A stretch of DNA of 64,000 bases from Polaribacter sp. HaHaR_3_91 (GTDB taxonomy: Bacteria > Bacteroidota > Bacteroidia > Flavobacteriales > Flavobacteriaceae): the NCBI RefSeq assembly GCF_019278525.1, contig NZ_CP058986.1:4045001-4109000 (forward strand), given 5' to 3'. Below, in pieces: positions 44,517 to 54,307 of the stretch. The position numbers were made by a program, and so were the translations under genes. The notes under the pieces are model-generated. The model searched no databases, was not told the origin of the DNA, and was given only the letters and a program-made list of their open reading frames with translations. Every line of letters begins with the position of its first letter. The first letter of the stretch is position 1.

Positions 44517-47036
44517 TTACCTATTCATTGGTTTGTCTAAGTTCATATACATAATATCAGCATCGGTAGCTTCTTTACCTAATAAATATTTACTAAAATG
44601 ATCTGCTCTTAACCAAAAAGAATATTCAGTCATGCTACCAAAACCATGTCTTTGTCCTGGCATAACCATAAATTTAAAACGTTTATTTGCTTTAATTAAT
44701 TCGTTTGCCATTCTAATCGTTCCGGCAGGATTTACGTTATTATCCATATCACCATGAATCAACATTAAATGTCCTTTTAAGTTCTTTGCCAAAGATGGAT
44801 TTGTATCAATCTTATATTTATAAGAACTTTTCCCTTTTGCATCAATTTCTTCCTTTACACCATGATGTGTTTCACTCCACCAAGAATTGTACACATTATT
44901 ATCATGATTTCCTGCAGATGAAACTGCTGCTTTAAAGAAATCTGGATAGACTAACATAGCTGCTGTAGACATAAATCCACCACCAGAATGACCATAAATC
45001 CCTACTTTTTCAATATCAATATAACTGTGTTTGTTTGCCAATTGTTGTGCTACATACTTTTTATCAGCCAAACCATAATCACGTAAATTTCCGTAACCAT
45101 AATTATGATACCATTTAGATCTGTCTGGATGCCCACCTCTGTTTCCTAAGGTAATTACAATAAAACCAACTTGTGCCATTCTATCTACTCGGTCCATAGA
45201 ATAAGAAAAAGATTTATTTACTGCTTCTGTCTGTGGCCCAGGATAAACATACTCCAACAAAGGATAAACTTTCGTAGAGTCCATATCAAATGGTTTATAC
45301 ATAACCCCATAAATATCGGTAATTCCATCGTCTGCCTTTACTTTAAAGGTTTCTGGAAACTTGTATCCTGATGCAAATAGTTGCGATAAATCAGCAGTTT
45401 CTAAATCCATTACTTTGCGTCCGTTTGCATTTCTAAGTTCCGATTTTGGTACGGTATTTACTCTAGAAAAGTTGCTTATAAAGTATTTGTTAGAGTCAGA
45501 CATACTTGTGCTAGTTGTAAAATCTCCAGGGTTTAAGTTTTTCATTCCCGTACCATCTAAATTGATTTTATAAGAATGTGCATAGTAAGGATCTTGTTCT
45601 TTATTTACGCCGTTTGCAGAAAAATATAACGTGTTGCTTTTTTCGTCTAAACCTTCAAAACTAGCCACATGGTAATCGCCTTCTGTAACTTGATTTTTTA
45701 AGTCTCCGTCTGTATCATATAAATAAAAATGTGCCCAACCATCTCGTTCTGCCCAATGCAACATTTCTTTTTCATCATTTAATAAAATTAACGGACGAGA
45801 CTCTATATAGGTATTAAAACGCTCTTCAATTAAAGTTTTGTATTCTCCCGTATTAATATCGGCTACATTAATATCATACTTTTTACGATCTCTAGAGATT
45901 ACGCTGAAATATACTTTTCCTTTTTTAGAAAGCAATAAAGTTGGTCTAAATTCATCATCTCTACTAGATTGTTTTCTTGGCGCTCTAAAAACAGAAATAC
46001 TTTGTTGTTTAATCGTATCTAAAGGTACTTTTACATGTGTTTTAGTAGGGATATCAAAAATTAATAATTCTGATTTATAATATTCTTGTTCACCTGGCAT
46101 GTGATATTTATAAGTTTCTAACGTTGGTCTTTTTTTACCTGTAGAATTAATTACCCATAAATCTTTAATATGTCTTGAGTCAGATTTTTGAAAAACAAAC
46201 TTTTTAGAATCGTGAGACCAAATTCCTCCAACACCGTTTCTTTTGTCTTTATTTTTTTCTTTATCTACATTATCTCCTCTAGATCCACGTCCGTAAGCAT
46301 AGTTTTCTTCACCATCTTTTGTCCATTGGTTTTCTACAACTGTACTATCTTTTTCGTCTTTAATAAACTTTTTAAAGTTTATTTTATCCATCCAATACAA
46401 GTTGTAGTTTTTAGAATACAAGACAATAGAACTATCTGGTGCAATGTTTGCCCACTTTTTCCAATCTTCTTTTTCTTTCTTAATGGTATCAATAATCGTC
46501 AAGCCATTTCCACCTAATTTATACTCTAAATGGTAGACTTTTTTCTCCATTTTAGGTTTTGTCGGTTTTTTAGACTTGGCTTTTTTTGTTGAAGTAGAGT
46601 CTTTTCCCTCCTCTTTCTTTTCTTCTTTTTTATCATCAATAACTTCAACTTCTTCTGTTGATGTTACTCTAAAACGGATAGCATCTTCTGCTTCGTTAAA
46701 TTTAAAACTAAAACGAGGTAAGTGTTTTGCGTCGTATGGATCTTTAGTGATTTCTGTTAACCACTTTGCCATCTTTACATTATCGAAAAGTGCCTTTTTA
46801 GATTTTTTATCTGCATCCACTAAATAATAATTGGCACCTTCTGATGTTTTATAAGCATACCAAAAACGATTTCCTTTTTTTAACCAATGTGGACTTACAG
46901 ATGTAGAGTGTACCATTTTTGCCAAATTTGTTGGCGAATACTTAGCAGCAGCTCGGTAATTAGGGGTTGGAGTTTCTTGTGCAGAAATTGTTGAAACAAC
47001 AATAAATGGCAAGAATAAAAGTAAGAATTTTTTCAT
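44517..47036 (-). CDS. S9 family (DPP IV-like) prolyl oligopeptidase-type serine peptidase
   Basis: An 839-residue exported peptidase: signal peptide (cleavage near TISAQ), an N-terminal propeller domain (about 40-560) and a C-terminal alpha/beta-hydrolase domain (about 580-835). The nucleophile serine is in YGHSGGGF, the Asp in IHGDMDNNV and the His in MPGQRHGFG. An unusual lysine/glutamate-rich insert at about 131-170 (DDKKEEKKEEGKDSTST, then KKAKSKKPTKPKMEKK) interrupts the first propeller blades. The family cleaves dipeptides after proline in the periplasm. It is not obviously linked to the neighbouring glycan locus. Confidence 0.9.
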   Translation of the reverse strand: MKKFLLLFLPFIVVSTISAQETPTPNYRAAAKYSPTNLAKMVHSTSVSPHWLKKGNRFWYAYKTSEGANYYLVDADKKSKKALFDNVKMAKWLTEITKDPYDAKHLPRFSFKFNEAEDAIRFRVTSTEEVEVIDDKKEEKKEEGKDSTSTKKAKSKKPTKPKMEKKVYHLEYKLGGNGLTIIDTIKKEKEDWKKWANIAPDSSIVLYSKNYNLYWMDKINFKKFIKDEKDSTVVENQWTKDGEENYAYGRGSRGDNVDKEKNKDKRNGVGGIWSHDSKKFVFQKSDSRHIKDLWVINSTGKKRPTLETYKYHMPGEQEYYKSELLIFDIPTKTHVKVPLDTIKQQSISVFRAPRKQSSRDDEFRPTLLLSKKGKVYFSVISRDRKKYDINVADINTGEYKTLIEERFNTYIESRPLILLNDEKEMLHWAERDGWAHFYLYDTDGDLKNQVTEGDYHVASFEGLDEKSNTLYFSANGVNKEQDPYYAHSYKINLDGTGMKNLNPGDFTTSTSMSDSNKYFISNFSRVNTVPKSELRNANGRKVMDLETADLSQLFASGYKFPETFKVKADDGITDIYGVMYKPFDMDSTKVYPLLEYVYPGPQTEAVNKSFSYSMDRVDRMAQVGFIVITLGNRGGHPDRSKWYHNYGYGNLRDYGLADKKYVAQQLANKHSYIDIEKVGIYGHSGGGFMSTAAMLVYPDFFKAAVSSAGNHDNNVYNSWWSETHHGVKEEIDAKGKSSYKYKIDTNPSLAKNLKGHLMLIHGDMDNNVNPAGTIRMANELIKANKRFKFMVMPGQRHGFGSMTEYSFWLRADHFSKYLLGKEATDADIMYMNLDKPMNR

Positions 47037-47136
47037 GAAGTAAAATAATTTGAATTAGTTGACGTAAAGTTTCTCTAAAACAAATTATCTCACAAATTTT
47101 TAAGATTTATTTACAAAAAGTTTAACAATTCCATAA

Positions 47137-47586
47137 TTAATTTAGATTCCGTTTTTCAATAAAGAATCGCTTTAATAACTGAGAACATTCGTTTTCTAAA
47201 ATTCCACTAACAACTTTTGTCTTTGGATGTAGTGTAGTTTTTAAATTTACAAAACCTCTATCTGGTTCTGTTGCTCCATAAACAATTTTACCAATTTGCG
47301 CCCAATAACTTGCACCTGCACACATCTGGCAAGGCTCTAGCGTTACATACAATACACAATCTTTTAAATACTTACCACCTAAAAAATCAGCAGCAGCTGT
47401 AAATGCTTGCATTTCCGCATGCGCCGTTACGTCATTCAATGTTTCCGTTAAATTGTGTGCTCTAGCAATAATTTGATCTTTAAAAACAATAATTGCACCT
47501 ACAGGCACTTCGCCTTTATCAAAAGCAGATTCTGCCTCTTGTAAGGCTTTTTTCATAAAATAGGTATCATCAAAAGGTTGTATCAT
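47137..47586 (-). CDS. tadA: Nucleoside/tRNA adenosine deaminase (TadA-like)
   Basis: A 149-residue zinc deaminase. The zinc and catalytic motifs are THAEMQAF (His56, Glu58) and TLEPCQMCAG (Cys86, Cys89), and the N-terminus (MKKALQEAESAFDKGEVPVGA) is the usual one. It converts A34 to inosine in tRNA-Arg; a role in free nucleoside deamination cannot be excluded. A second ATG ten codons in is a possible start. It is divergent from dxs. Confidence 0.88.
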   Translation of the reverse strand: MIQPFDDTYFMKKALQEAESAFDKGEVPVGAIIVFKDQIIARAHNLTETLNDVTAHAEMQAFTAAADFLGGKYLKDCVLYVTLEPCQMCAGASYWAQIGKIVYGATEPDRGFVNLKTTLHPKTKVVSGILENECSQLLKRFFIEKRNLN

Positions 47587-47695
47587 GTATGTTGATTATA
47601 AATATCAAAATTAAGTAAAATATTTACGATAGATTTGTATTTATTAACTGCCCGTTTTACGCACACAGTATTTGATGTTGTATTTTTACGTTTGA

Positions 47696-49465
47696 ATGAA
47701 GAATTTGTTAGACCACATAGTAAACCCAGAAGATTTACGAAAATTAAATCAAGATCAATTACCTCAACTTGCAAAAGAATTGAGGGATTTTATTATTGAT
47801 ATTGTAGCAACCAAAGAAGGACATTTAGGCGCTAGTTTAGGCGTTGTAGAGTTAACGATTGCTTTGCACTATCTATTTGATACCCCAAATGACTTATTGG
47901 TTTGGGATGTTGGGCATCAAGCATACGGACATAAAATATTAACAGGCAGAAAAGATGTTTTTCACACCAACAGACAGTTGGGTGGAATTGCAGGTTTTCC
48001 GTCAAGAAAAGAAAGTGAATACGATGCTTTTGGTGTAGGGCACTCCTCTACTTCTATTTCTGCAGCTTTAGGAATGGCAATTGCCTCTAACATAAAAGGA
48101 GATACAGAAAAACACCACATTGCTGTTATTGGAGATGCTTCTATTGCAAGCGGAATGGCTTTTGAAGCCTTAAACCACGCAGGAGTTTCTAAGGCCAATT
48201 TATTAATTATTTTAAATGACAACGCTATTGGTATTGACCCTTCCGTTGGTGCTTTAAAAGAGTATCTAACAAAGGTTAAAACCGATAAAAGACTTGCGGC
48301 GCAAAACAATATTATAAAAGCTTTAAATTTTGATTATTCGGGTCCTATTGACGGACATGATTTACCAAAGGTATTATCAGAATTAAAACGTTTAAAAGAT
48401 GTAAAAGGCCCAAAGTTTTTACATGTAATTACTACAAAAGGAAAAGGTTTACAGAAAGCTGAAGAAGACCAAGTAACCTATCATGCACCTGGTAAATTTG
48501 ATAAAATTTCTGGTGAGCGATTAAAAATAGCAAAAAGCTTATACACAAAGTATCAAGATGTTTTTGGTAAAACAGTGGTAGAATTAGCTGATAAAAATGA
48601 TAAAATTGTTGGTATAACTCCAGCGATGTTAACGGGAGGTTCTCTAAAATTCATGTTAGAAAAGCATCCAAAGAGAACTTTTGATGTTGGTATTGCAGAA
48701 CAACACGCTGTAACCTTAGCGGCAGGTATGGCTACGCAAGGTTTAATTCCGTTTTGCAATATTTACTCTACTTTTTTACAACGTGCATACGATCAAGTAA
48801 TCCATGATGTTGCTTTGCAAAACTTACCAGTTGTTTTTTGTTTAGACAGAGCTGGTTTGGTTGGCGAAGATGGAGCAACACATCATGGAGTATTCGATTT
48901 AGCGTATTTACGTTTAATTCCTAATTTGATCGTTTTTGCTCCAAGAAATGAAATTGAATTGCGTAATATTTTATACACCGCACAATTAGGATTAAAAAAA
49001 CCTATTGCTATTCGATATCCAAGAGGAACAGGAGCAATTATCGATTGGAAAAAACCTTTTGAAAAAATAGCAATCGGAAAAGGGGTTTGTTTACAGGAAG
49101 GAAATAAGATTGCTATTTTATCTATTGGTACCATTTCTAAGAATGTTTGTGATGCTTTAGAATTAGTAGAAAATCTAGATCACTTTTCTCATTTCGATAT
49201 GCGTTTTGTAAAACCTTTAGATGAAAATTTATTACATCGTATTTTTGATAAACATCAAAACATTGTAACTATTGAAGACGGAACGATAAAAGGTGGTTTT
49301 GGAAGCGCTGTTTTAGAATTCGCATCAGAAAATAATTATCACCATAAAATAAAAACGATAGGAATACCCGACGATTTTATTGAGCATGGAAATGTTTTAA
49401 AACTGCAACATGCACTTGGTTTAGATGCAGATAGTTTAGCAAATACATTTAATACATTAACATAA
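47696..49465 (+). CDS. dxs: 1-deoxy-D-xylulose-5-phosphate synthase
   Basis: A 589-residue thiamine-diphosphate enzyme, first step of the MEP isoprenoid pathway. Motifs: GHLGASLGVVELTIALHY, the cofactor loop GDASIASGMAFEALNHAG with ILNDNAIGIDPSVGAL, and the second-domain FDVGIAEQHAVTLAAGMA with DRAGLVGEDGATHHG. The start gives the family N-terminus (LLDHIVNPEDLRKLNQDQL). A TATTTTTA element at 47681-47688 would start transcription almost on the ATG, so the message may be leaderless. A terminator follows the stop codon. Confidence 0.95.
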   Translation: MKNLLDHIVNPEDLRKLNQDQLPQLAKELRDFIIDIVATKEGHLGASLGVVELTIALHYLFDTPNDLLVWDVGHQAYGHKILTGRKDVFHTNRQLGGIAGFPSRKESEYDAFGVGHSSTSISAALGMAIASNIKGDTEKHHIAVIGDASIASGMAFEALNHAGVSKANLLIILNDNAIGIDPSVGALKEYLTKVKTDKRLAAQNNIIKALNFDYSGPIDGHDLPKVLSELKRLKDVKGPKFLHVITTKGKGLQKAEEDQVTYHAPGKFDKISGERLKIAKSLYTKYQDVFGKTVVELADKNDKIVGITPAMLTGGSLKFMLEKHPKRTFDVGIAEQHAVTLAAGMATQGLIPFCNIYSTFLQRAYDQVIHDVALQNLPVVFCLDRAGLVGEDGATHHGVFDLAYLRLIPNLIVFAPRNEIELRNILYTAQLGLKKPIAIRYPRGTGAIIDWKKPFEKIAIGKGVCLQEGNKIAILSIGTISKNVCDALELVENLDHFSHFDMRFVKPLDENLLHRIFDKHQNIVTIEDGTIKGGFGSAVLEFASENNYHHKIKTIGIPDDFIEHGNVLKLQHALGLDADSLANTFNTLT

Positions 49466-49467
49466 AA

Positions 49468-49488
49468 AAGACGCCAAATGGCGTCTTT
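49468..49488. terminator. Bidirectional terminator
   Basis: AAAGACGCC AAA TGGCGTCTTT stem-loop, between convergent dxs and dgt. Confidence 0.9.
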
Positions 49489-49510
49489 CTTATATCTGAG
49501 ATATTGATTC

Positions 49511-50848
49511 TTAAATAATATTTCCTTTTAATTTTTTATGTGTTCTAATCGCATAACTATCAGACATTCTAGAAACATAACTGCATACTTGCATAATTCT
49601 TTGATACAAACTAGTTGATTCTGTTTGATATTCTTCTGGTAATAGATTCAATACTAAATCATCAAAATTAGATTCTTTAGCATCAAACTTATTATTTAAA
49701 GCTGTTACAAAAACATCTAATAAATCGGCAATAATTCTATAACCAGCAATTTCTTTTTCTACAACGTCTTTGCTTTTATATATTTTTGCAACACTTAATT
49801 TAATAATGTCTTTTATTTGCGCTTCATATTTACATCTATCTAATAAAGACCTCTCAAAAGTTCCGTTTAAAATAGCTTCTTCATTTGCTAAGAAAATAGC
49901 AACGGCTTCATTAATTAACACCCCAATTGCCAAAGCTCTTAAGTAACTTATTCTGTCTGTTTTATGTTGTAAGGAATGATATTTTTTAATGTCAATAGTA
50001 TCTTTTACCAACTTAATCATGTATTCTAGAGCAAACTCTTCTTCAATTAAGCCTAAATTAATTCCGTCTTCAAAATCGATAATTGTATAACAAATATCAT
50101 CTGCAGCTTCTACTAAATAAGCCAATGGATGCCTGTAAAATGAAATTGCCGAATTAGATTTTTGTTTCATCCCTAAATCCTCTACAATTTCTAAAAAAGC
50201 ATCTTTTTCAGATTGAAAAAAACCATACTTTTTATCTACAATATGATTTGTTGGTTTCTTTGGCAGACTCTCTTTTGGATATTTTAAAAAAGCCCCCAAT
50301 GTAGCATAGCTTAAACGCAAACCACCAGAAATTCCTTCTCTCGATTCCGTTAAGATTTTAAATCCGTTTGCATTCCCTTCAAAATCTATTAAATCTTGAT
50401 ATTCTTTATCAGACAATAGATCTTTATATTTTAAACCATTACCTGTTTTAAAATACTCGCCTATGGCTTTTTCTCCAGAATGCCCGAAAGGAGGGTTTCC
50501 AATATCATGCATTAAAGAAGCGGTTCCAACAATAGCTCCAAAATCGTTAAACGTATACCCTAATTCCTCTAATTTTGGATAACGTTCTAACAACACCTTA
50601 CCTACTCTTCTACCCAAAGTTCTTCCAACAACAGACACTTCTAAACTATGTGTTAATCGTGTGTGTACAAAATCTGTTTCTGATAAAGGTATTACCTGTG
50701 TTTTGTCTTGTAAACTCCTAAAAGCTGATGAAAATATAATTCTATCAAAATCTACATCAAAACCCAGACGAGTTTCATCTTGAGTTGCTCTTGGGCGTTT
50801 TTGTGTATCGCCAAAACGTTTTAAAGAAAGTAATTGTTCCCAGTTCAT
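49511..50848 (-). CDS. dgt: Deoxyguanosinetriphosphate triphosphohydrolase-like protein (dNTPase)
   Basis: A 445-residue HD-domain enzyme. It begins MNWEQLLSLKRFGDTQKRPR, has TRLTHSLEVSVVGRTLGRRV (first His), SLMHDIGNPPFGHSGE (His-Asp) and AYLVEAADDICYTIIDFEDG (last Asp). It splits dNTPs into deoxynucleosides and triphosphate and so lowers dNTP pools. The length is usual for the Bacteroidota form. It is a single-gene unit with about 160 non-coding bases upstream. Confidence 0.92.
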   Translation of the reverse strand: MNWEQLLSLKRFGDTQKRPRATQDETRLGFDVDFDRIIFSSAFRSLQDKTQVIPLSETDFVHTRLTHSLEVSVVGRTLGRRVGKVLLERYPKLEELGYTFNDFGAIVGTASLMHDIGNPPFGHSGEKAIGEYFKTGNGLKYKDLLSDKEYQDLIDFEGNANGFKILTESREGISGGLRLSYATLGAFLKYPKESLPKKPTNHIVDKKYGFFQSEKDAFLEIVEDLGMKQKSNSAISFYRHPLAYLVEAADDICYTIIDFEDGINLGLIEEEFALEYMIKLVKDTIDIKKYHSLQHKTDRISYLRALAIGVLINEAVAIFLANEEAILNGTFERSLLDRCKYEAQIKDIIKLSVAKIYKSKDVVEKEIAGYRIIADLLDVFVTALNNKFDAKESNFDDLVLNLLPEEYQTESTSLYQRIMQVCSYVSRMSDSYAIRTHKKLKGNII

Positions 50849-51007
50849 TTATTTAAATAATAAAGTTTAATTGGTAAAAATACAAACTATTATTTTGAGG
50901 TGATGTTCTGATTAAAAAAACATTTTTTTATCAAAAAATTAAGAGAAATTTAATGTAAAAAAGTTTAAAATGTTCTCAACTTAACTTATTTTTATGAAAA
51001 TTTTTTA

Positions 51008-51439
51008 ATGAAAACTAAAATATTATTTCTTATTCTAATTTTACCTACCATAACAAACTGTAAGTCAACAAGTGTAACAAACCACGACGACACCATTACA
51101 GAAAAATATTGGAAACTTAAAACTTTATATGGAAATGAAATTAAAATGGAAGACAACCAAAAACGAGAAATAGCTATCACCTTAAAAACAAAGGACAATA
51201 GATTTAGCGGGTTTGCAGGTTGTAATTCAATTAATGGCGAGTATATTTTAGAGAAAGGCAATAAAATTAAATTCACAAAAGTTATTTCAACAAGAATGTT
51301 TTGTAATAATACTGATGAATCTAAATTATTAAAAGCAATTAATTCAACAGATAATTATACTATTAAAAATAATAGATTATCTTTAAATGTTGGTAAGAGA
51401 GCGCCTTTAGCAGTTTTTGAAGCTGTTTACATGAATTAA
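51008..51439 (+). CDS. META domain-containing lipoprotein
   Basis: A 143-residue lipoprotein: signal sequence with lipobox ITNCKST (Cys18) and a META/HslJ-like domain (about 32-140) with KYWKLKTLYGNEI, FSGFAGCNSINGEYILE and TRMFCNNTDESKLLKAI. META-domain proteins are small extracytoplasmic beta proteins, some heat-induced, with no known reaction. It lies 52 bases upstream of nhaA on the same strand and may be co-transcribed. Confidence 0.85.
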   Translation: MKTKILFLILILPTITNCKSTSVTNHDDTITEKYWKLKTLYGNEIKMEDNQKREIAITLKTKDNRFSGFAGCNSINGEYILEKGNKIKFTKVISTRMFCNNTDESKLLKAINSTDNYTIKNNRLSLNVGKRAPLAVFEAVYMN

Positions 51440-51491
51440 AAAAAGATGCGTATCCATTCAATTATCAAATTTATAAATTAAGCTATTATTC

Positions 51492-52802
51492 ATGATAAAA
51501 AAATTATTTATTACCCCGTTTCAAAAGTTTGTAAAAATTGAAAGTTTTAGCGGAATCCTGTTACTAATATGTACTTTAGTTGCTTTATTTTGGGCAAACT
51601 CACCTCTTCATGAAAGTTACTCTTCTATTTTAGAATATAAAGTTGGTTTTTCAGGAGAAAATTTTGAATTGAAAAAATCTGTTTTATTTTGGATTAATGA
51701 TGGTTTAATGGCTATTTTCTTTTTCTTAATTGGATTAGAAATAAAACGTGAAATTTTAATTGGAGAATTAAACACAGTTAAAAAATTAGCTTTCCCATTA
51801 TTTGGAGCTGTTGGTGGAGCACTTATTCCTGTTGGATTATTTATGCTTTTAAACCAAAATCCAGAAACCTTTAAAGGTTGGGGAATTCCTATGGCAACAG
51901 ATATTGCTTTTTCTTTAGCTGTATTAAACACCTTAGGAAAACGTATACCTCTTAGTTTAAAAATATTTTTAACTGCTTTTGCAATTGTAGATGATATTGA
52001 AGCTGTTTTAGTGATTGCTGTTTTTTACAGTGAATCTATTGAAGTTGCATTATTATTAATAGGTTTAGGATTAATAGCACTATTGTATGTATTAACAAAT
52101 AGAGGGTATTACTCTAAATTTGTGATGATTTTTGTGGGTATTATCGTTTGGGTATTGTTCTTAAAATCTGGAGTACACCCTACTGTTGCTGGTATTTTAA
52201 TTGCATTTTCTGTACCAATTAGACAAGAAATAAAAACAACTACTTTTCTTTCTCAATTAGAAGGTATTTACAATAGCATTAAAACTGCACCTGTATTAAA
52301 GGAACCTATATTATCTAATCAACAATTAAAATTAGTAGATAATTTAACCCATTGGAGTAAAAAGTTTCAATCTCCTTTACAGCATTTAGAACATAACTTA
52401 CACAATTGGTCGGCTTATTTTATAATTCCTGTTTTTGCACTAGCCAATGCAGGTGTGTTAATAGATAGTTCTGTTCATATAGATATGGCTTTAGTCTTCC
52501 ATATTATACTTTGTTTAGTATTAGGTAAGGGACTAGGTATACCACTAGTTATATTGGTTGCAAAAAAATTAAATTTAATTCAAATACCTGCAGACATTCA
52601 CTTTATACAAATTTTAGGAGTTTCATTTATTGCTGGTATTGGATTTACTATGGCTATTTTTATTGCCGGTTTGGCATTTTCAACATCACCAGAGTTTATT
52701 AGCTCTGCAAAAATAGGTATTCTTTTAGGCTCGCTTATTTCTGCGATAATTGGTTATCTTATTTTAAGATTTGCACCAGTTAAAGACTTTATTAAACTTT
52801 AA
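51492..52802 (+). CDS. nhaA: Na+/H+ antiporter NhaA
   Basis: A 436-residue membrane antiporter with about 12 helices. The ion-binding aspartates are in the unwound-helix motif AIVDDIEAVLVIAVFYS, the second conserved segment is PMATDIAFSLAVLNTLG, and the C-terminal half contains FALANAGVLIDSS and FIAGIGFTMAIFIAGLAF. It exports sodium in exchange for protons, which fits a marine lifestyle. A terminator lies about 30 bases after the stop codon. Confidence 0.95.
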   Translation: MIKKLFITPFQKFVKIESFSGILLLICTLVALFWANSPLHESYSSILEYKVGFSGENFELKKSVLFWINDGLMAIFFFLIGLEIKREILIGELNTVKKLAFPLFGAVGGALIPVGLFMLLNQNPETFKGWGIPMATDIAFSLAVLNTLGKRIPLSLKIFLTAFAIVDDIEAVLVIAVFYSESIEVALLLIGLGLIALLYVLTNRGYYSKFVMIFVGIIVWVLFLKSGVHPTVAGILIAFSVPIRQEIKTTTFLSQLEGIYNSIKTAPVLKEPILSNQQLKLVDNLTHWSKKFQSPLQHLEHNLHNWSAYFIIPVFALANAGVLIDSSVHIDMALVFHIILCLVLGKGLGIPLVILVAKKLNLIQIPADIHFIQILGVSFIAGIGFTMAIFIAGLAFSTSPEFISSAKIGILLGSLISAIIGYLILRFAPVKDFIKL

Positions 52803-52828
52803 TAAGTATTTAAAATCTTATTTATAAA

Positions 52829-52860
52829 AAAAGAGAAGCTTTTAGGCTTCTCTTTTTTTA
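52829..52860 (+). terminator. Terminator of nhaA
   Basis: AGAGAAGC TTTTAG GCTTCTCT followed by seven T. A similar hairpin (AGAGAAG CCTTTCGA CTTCTCT) lies at 54495-54516 at the other side of the DUF3800 segment. Confidence 0.9.
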
Positions 52861-53235
52861 TATAATTACATCTTGTTTTATAAAACTGATTCTTTTTTCA
52901 GATTATAATAATTCAGTAAAGCATTTGCACTTATATTGCCGTTTATTAAAACAAATGGACTTCTGTAGTACTAAATTTATTTTCAACAAACCTCAACAAG
53001 TATATAAAACTGTATTTTAAAGTAATTTTAGCTACATATATAAACTTTTATCACATTTACAAGATTCTATTGGCTTTGACTTTTAAAATCTCTTACGAGT
53101 TTTATTTTAACTTATTATATCAGTTCATTATCAAATAATAGCACACAAACAGGTATGATCCAGATTGAAGTATTTGTTTGAGCTCTTTTTTGCCTTTTTC
53201 TGATAAAAAAATGATTGATTTTTGACTTCTCTGTA
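52861..53235. other. Non-coding AT-rich stretch
   Basis: About 375 bases between the nhaA terminator and the DUF3800 gene. I find no supported ORF, tRNA or strong structure. Confidence 0.5.
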
Positions 53236-54042
53236 TTATGCAGAAGCTAATAAATTAAACTGAGTATTTTCTAATCGGATATTTTTATTAGTATTAAACA
53301 AAGGTTTTACTTGTAATGGGAACTTTTTATTTGCATATATTTTTGAACTTATAACTTCATAAGCTCTATTTGATTTCAATGGGTCTAAATAATTTAAACC
53401 TATAGGTCTCGCAATAAGGTCAGCTATCTGTAAACCTGTAGAATTAGACTTCTTATCAGCAAATACCAATTTATAAATCACCTTAGCATAATCAACTTGT
53501 TTATACCCAAATTGTTCATTTTCAGAACAAATTTTAAAAAATTCTTTTTCTAAATCTATATCCTCTTTCTTTCCTCTTTTTTCAAAAACCAAAGAAATTT
53601 CTTTACCCTCCTGTTTTTTATTTAAAAACACCTCATTTAGCTTTTCTAAACCAAAACGTAAGCCCAGGTGATATGGATTAAAAGGTTTATTATATTGTGA
53701 TTTTAATTTCGTTTTATCAATTACAACAGAAACAATTATAAAAGGTATATTTCCTATAATTTCAGATAATTCAGACAAAAAACTGTTTCTTAAGCCTTCA
53801 TTCCCTGAAAATTGAAAAGGTTTTTTTCTTTTTCTTATATCTGCTTCATGCAATACTACTTGGTCATGACCAAAGTATTTTATTTTTAAACCTTGTAATG
53901 CTGGAGTAACCTGATTAGTGAATTCATCAATGTTAAAACAACAAAAAGTAATTACAAAAATCGGGTACTTAGGATCTATCTTCTCAACATTATGATCACC
54001 TGATTCATCAATAAAAACTATATAATCTCCTTTTTCTATCAT
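53236..54042 (-). CDS. DUF3800 domain-containing protein
   Basis: A 268-residue cytosolic protein. The N-terminal DESGD motif (YIVFIDESGDHN), the segment ITFCCFN, and the C-terminal LQIADLIARPIG mark the DUF3800 family, which has an RNase H-like fold and acidic active-site residues. Members occur singly in accessory regions and beside defence genes or mobile elements; no reaction is established. Here it is an isolated gene between nhaA and nrdBA, next to a candidate small RNA. Its upstream region carries two hairpins. Confidence 0.85.
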   Translation of the reverse strand: MIEKGDYIVFIDESGDHNVEKIDPKYPIFVITFCCFNIDEFTNQVTPALQGLKIKYFGHDQVVLHEADIRKRKKPFQFSGNEGLRNSFLSELSEIIGNIPFIIVSVVIDKTKLKSQYNKPFNPYHLGLRFGLEKLNEVFLNKKQEGKEISLVFEKRGKKEDIDLEKEFFKICSENEQFGYKQVDYAKVIYKLVFADKKSNSTGLQIADLIARPIGLNYLDPLKSNRAYEVISSKIYANKKFPLQVKPLFNTNKNIRLENTQFNLLASA

Positions 54043-54102
54043 AAATTAGTTACAATTTTAGTGTATTTTCTTACTTCAATTAATATTCTTGTTACTACCA
54101 TT

Positions 54103-54193
54103 ATCCTTTTAATAAAATCCATAAAAGGATTTAATAAAATTTTATACTCCATTTTAGACATGTATATATTGTAGTTATTTGTAATAACTACAA
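54103..54193. promoter_or_regulatory. Two inverted repeats upstream of the DUF3800 gene
   Basis: ATCCTTTTA / TAAAAGGAT (54103-54111 with 54122-54130, loop ten bases) and ATTGTAGTTAT / ATAACTACAAT (54168-54178 with 54184-54194, loop TTGTA, 11 bp perfect). Both lie 60-150 bases upstream of the DUF3800 start. They could be operators or folded leader RNA. Confidence 0.45.
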
Positions 54194-54307
54194 TTGTTAA
54201 TAAGTGAGTTTTTTGTTAATAATTTAGCATCTCTCTAAACCATTGAAAATGATAGAGAAAATTTAAAAAACTCATTTCAAGAAATATTTAACTTGGTGGG
54301 AAGATTC

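Noticed and set aside
46188..46517. Plus-strand hydrophobic reading frame over the S9 peptidase
   Set aside because: Phe/Ile-rich product caused by the lysine-rich coding sequence on the other strand; no start signal.
47687..47694. TACGTTTG as dxs promoter
   Set aside because: It ends one base before the dxs ATG, so transcription would start inside the gene; probably a chance match.
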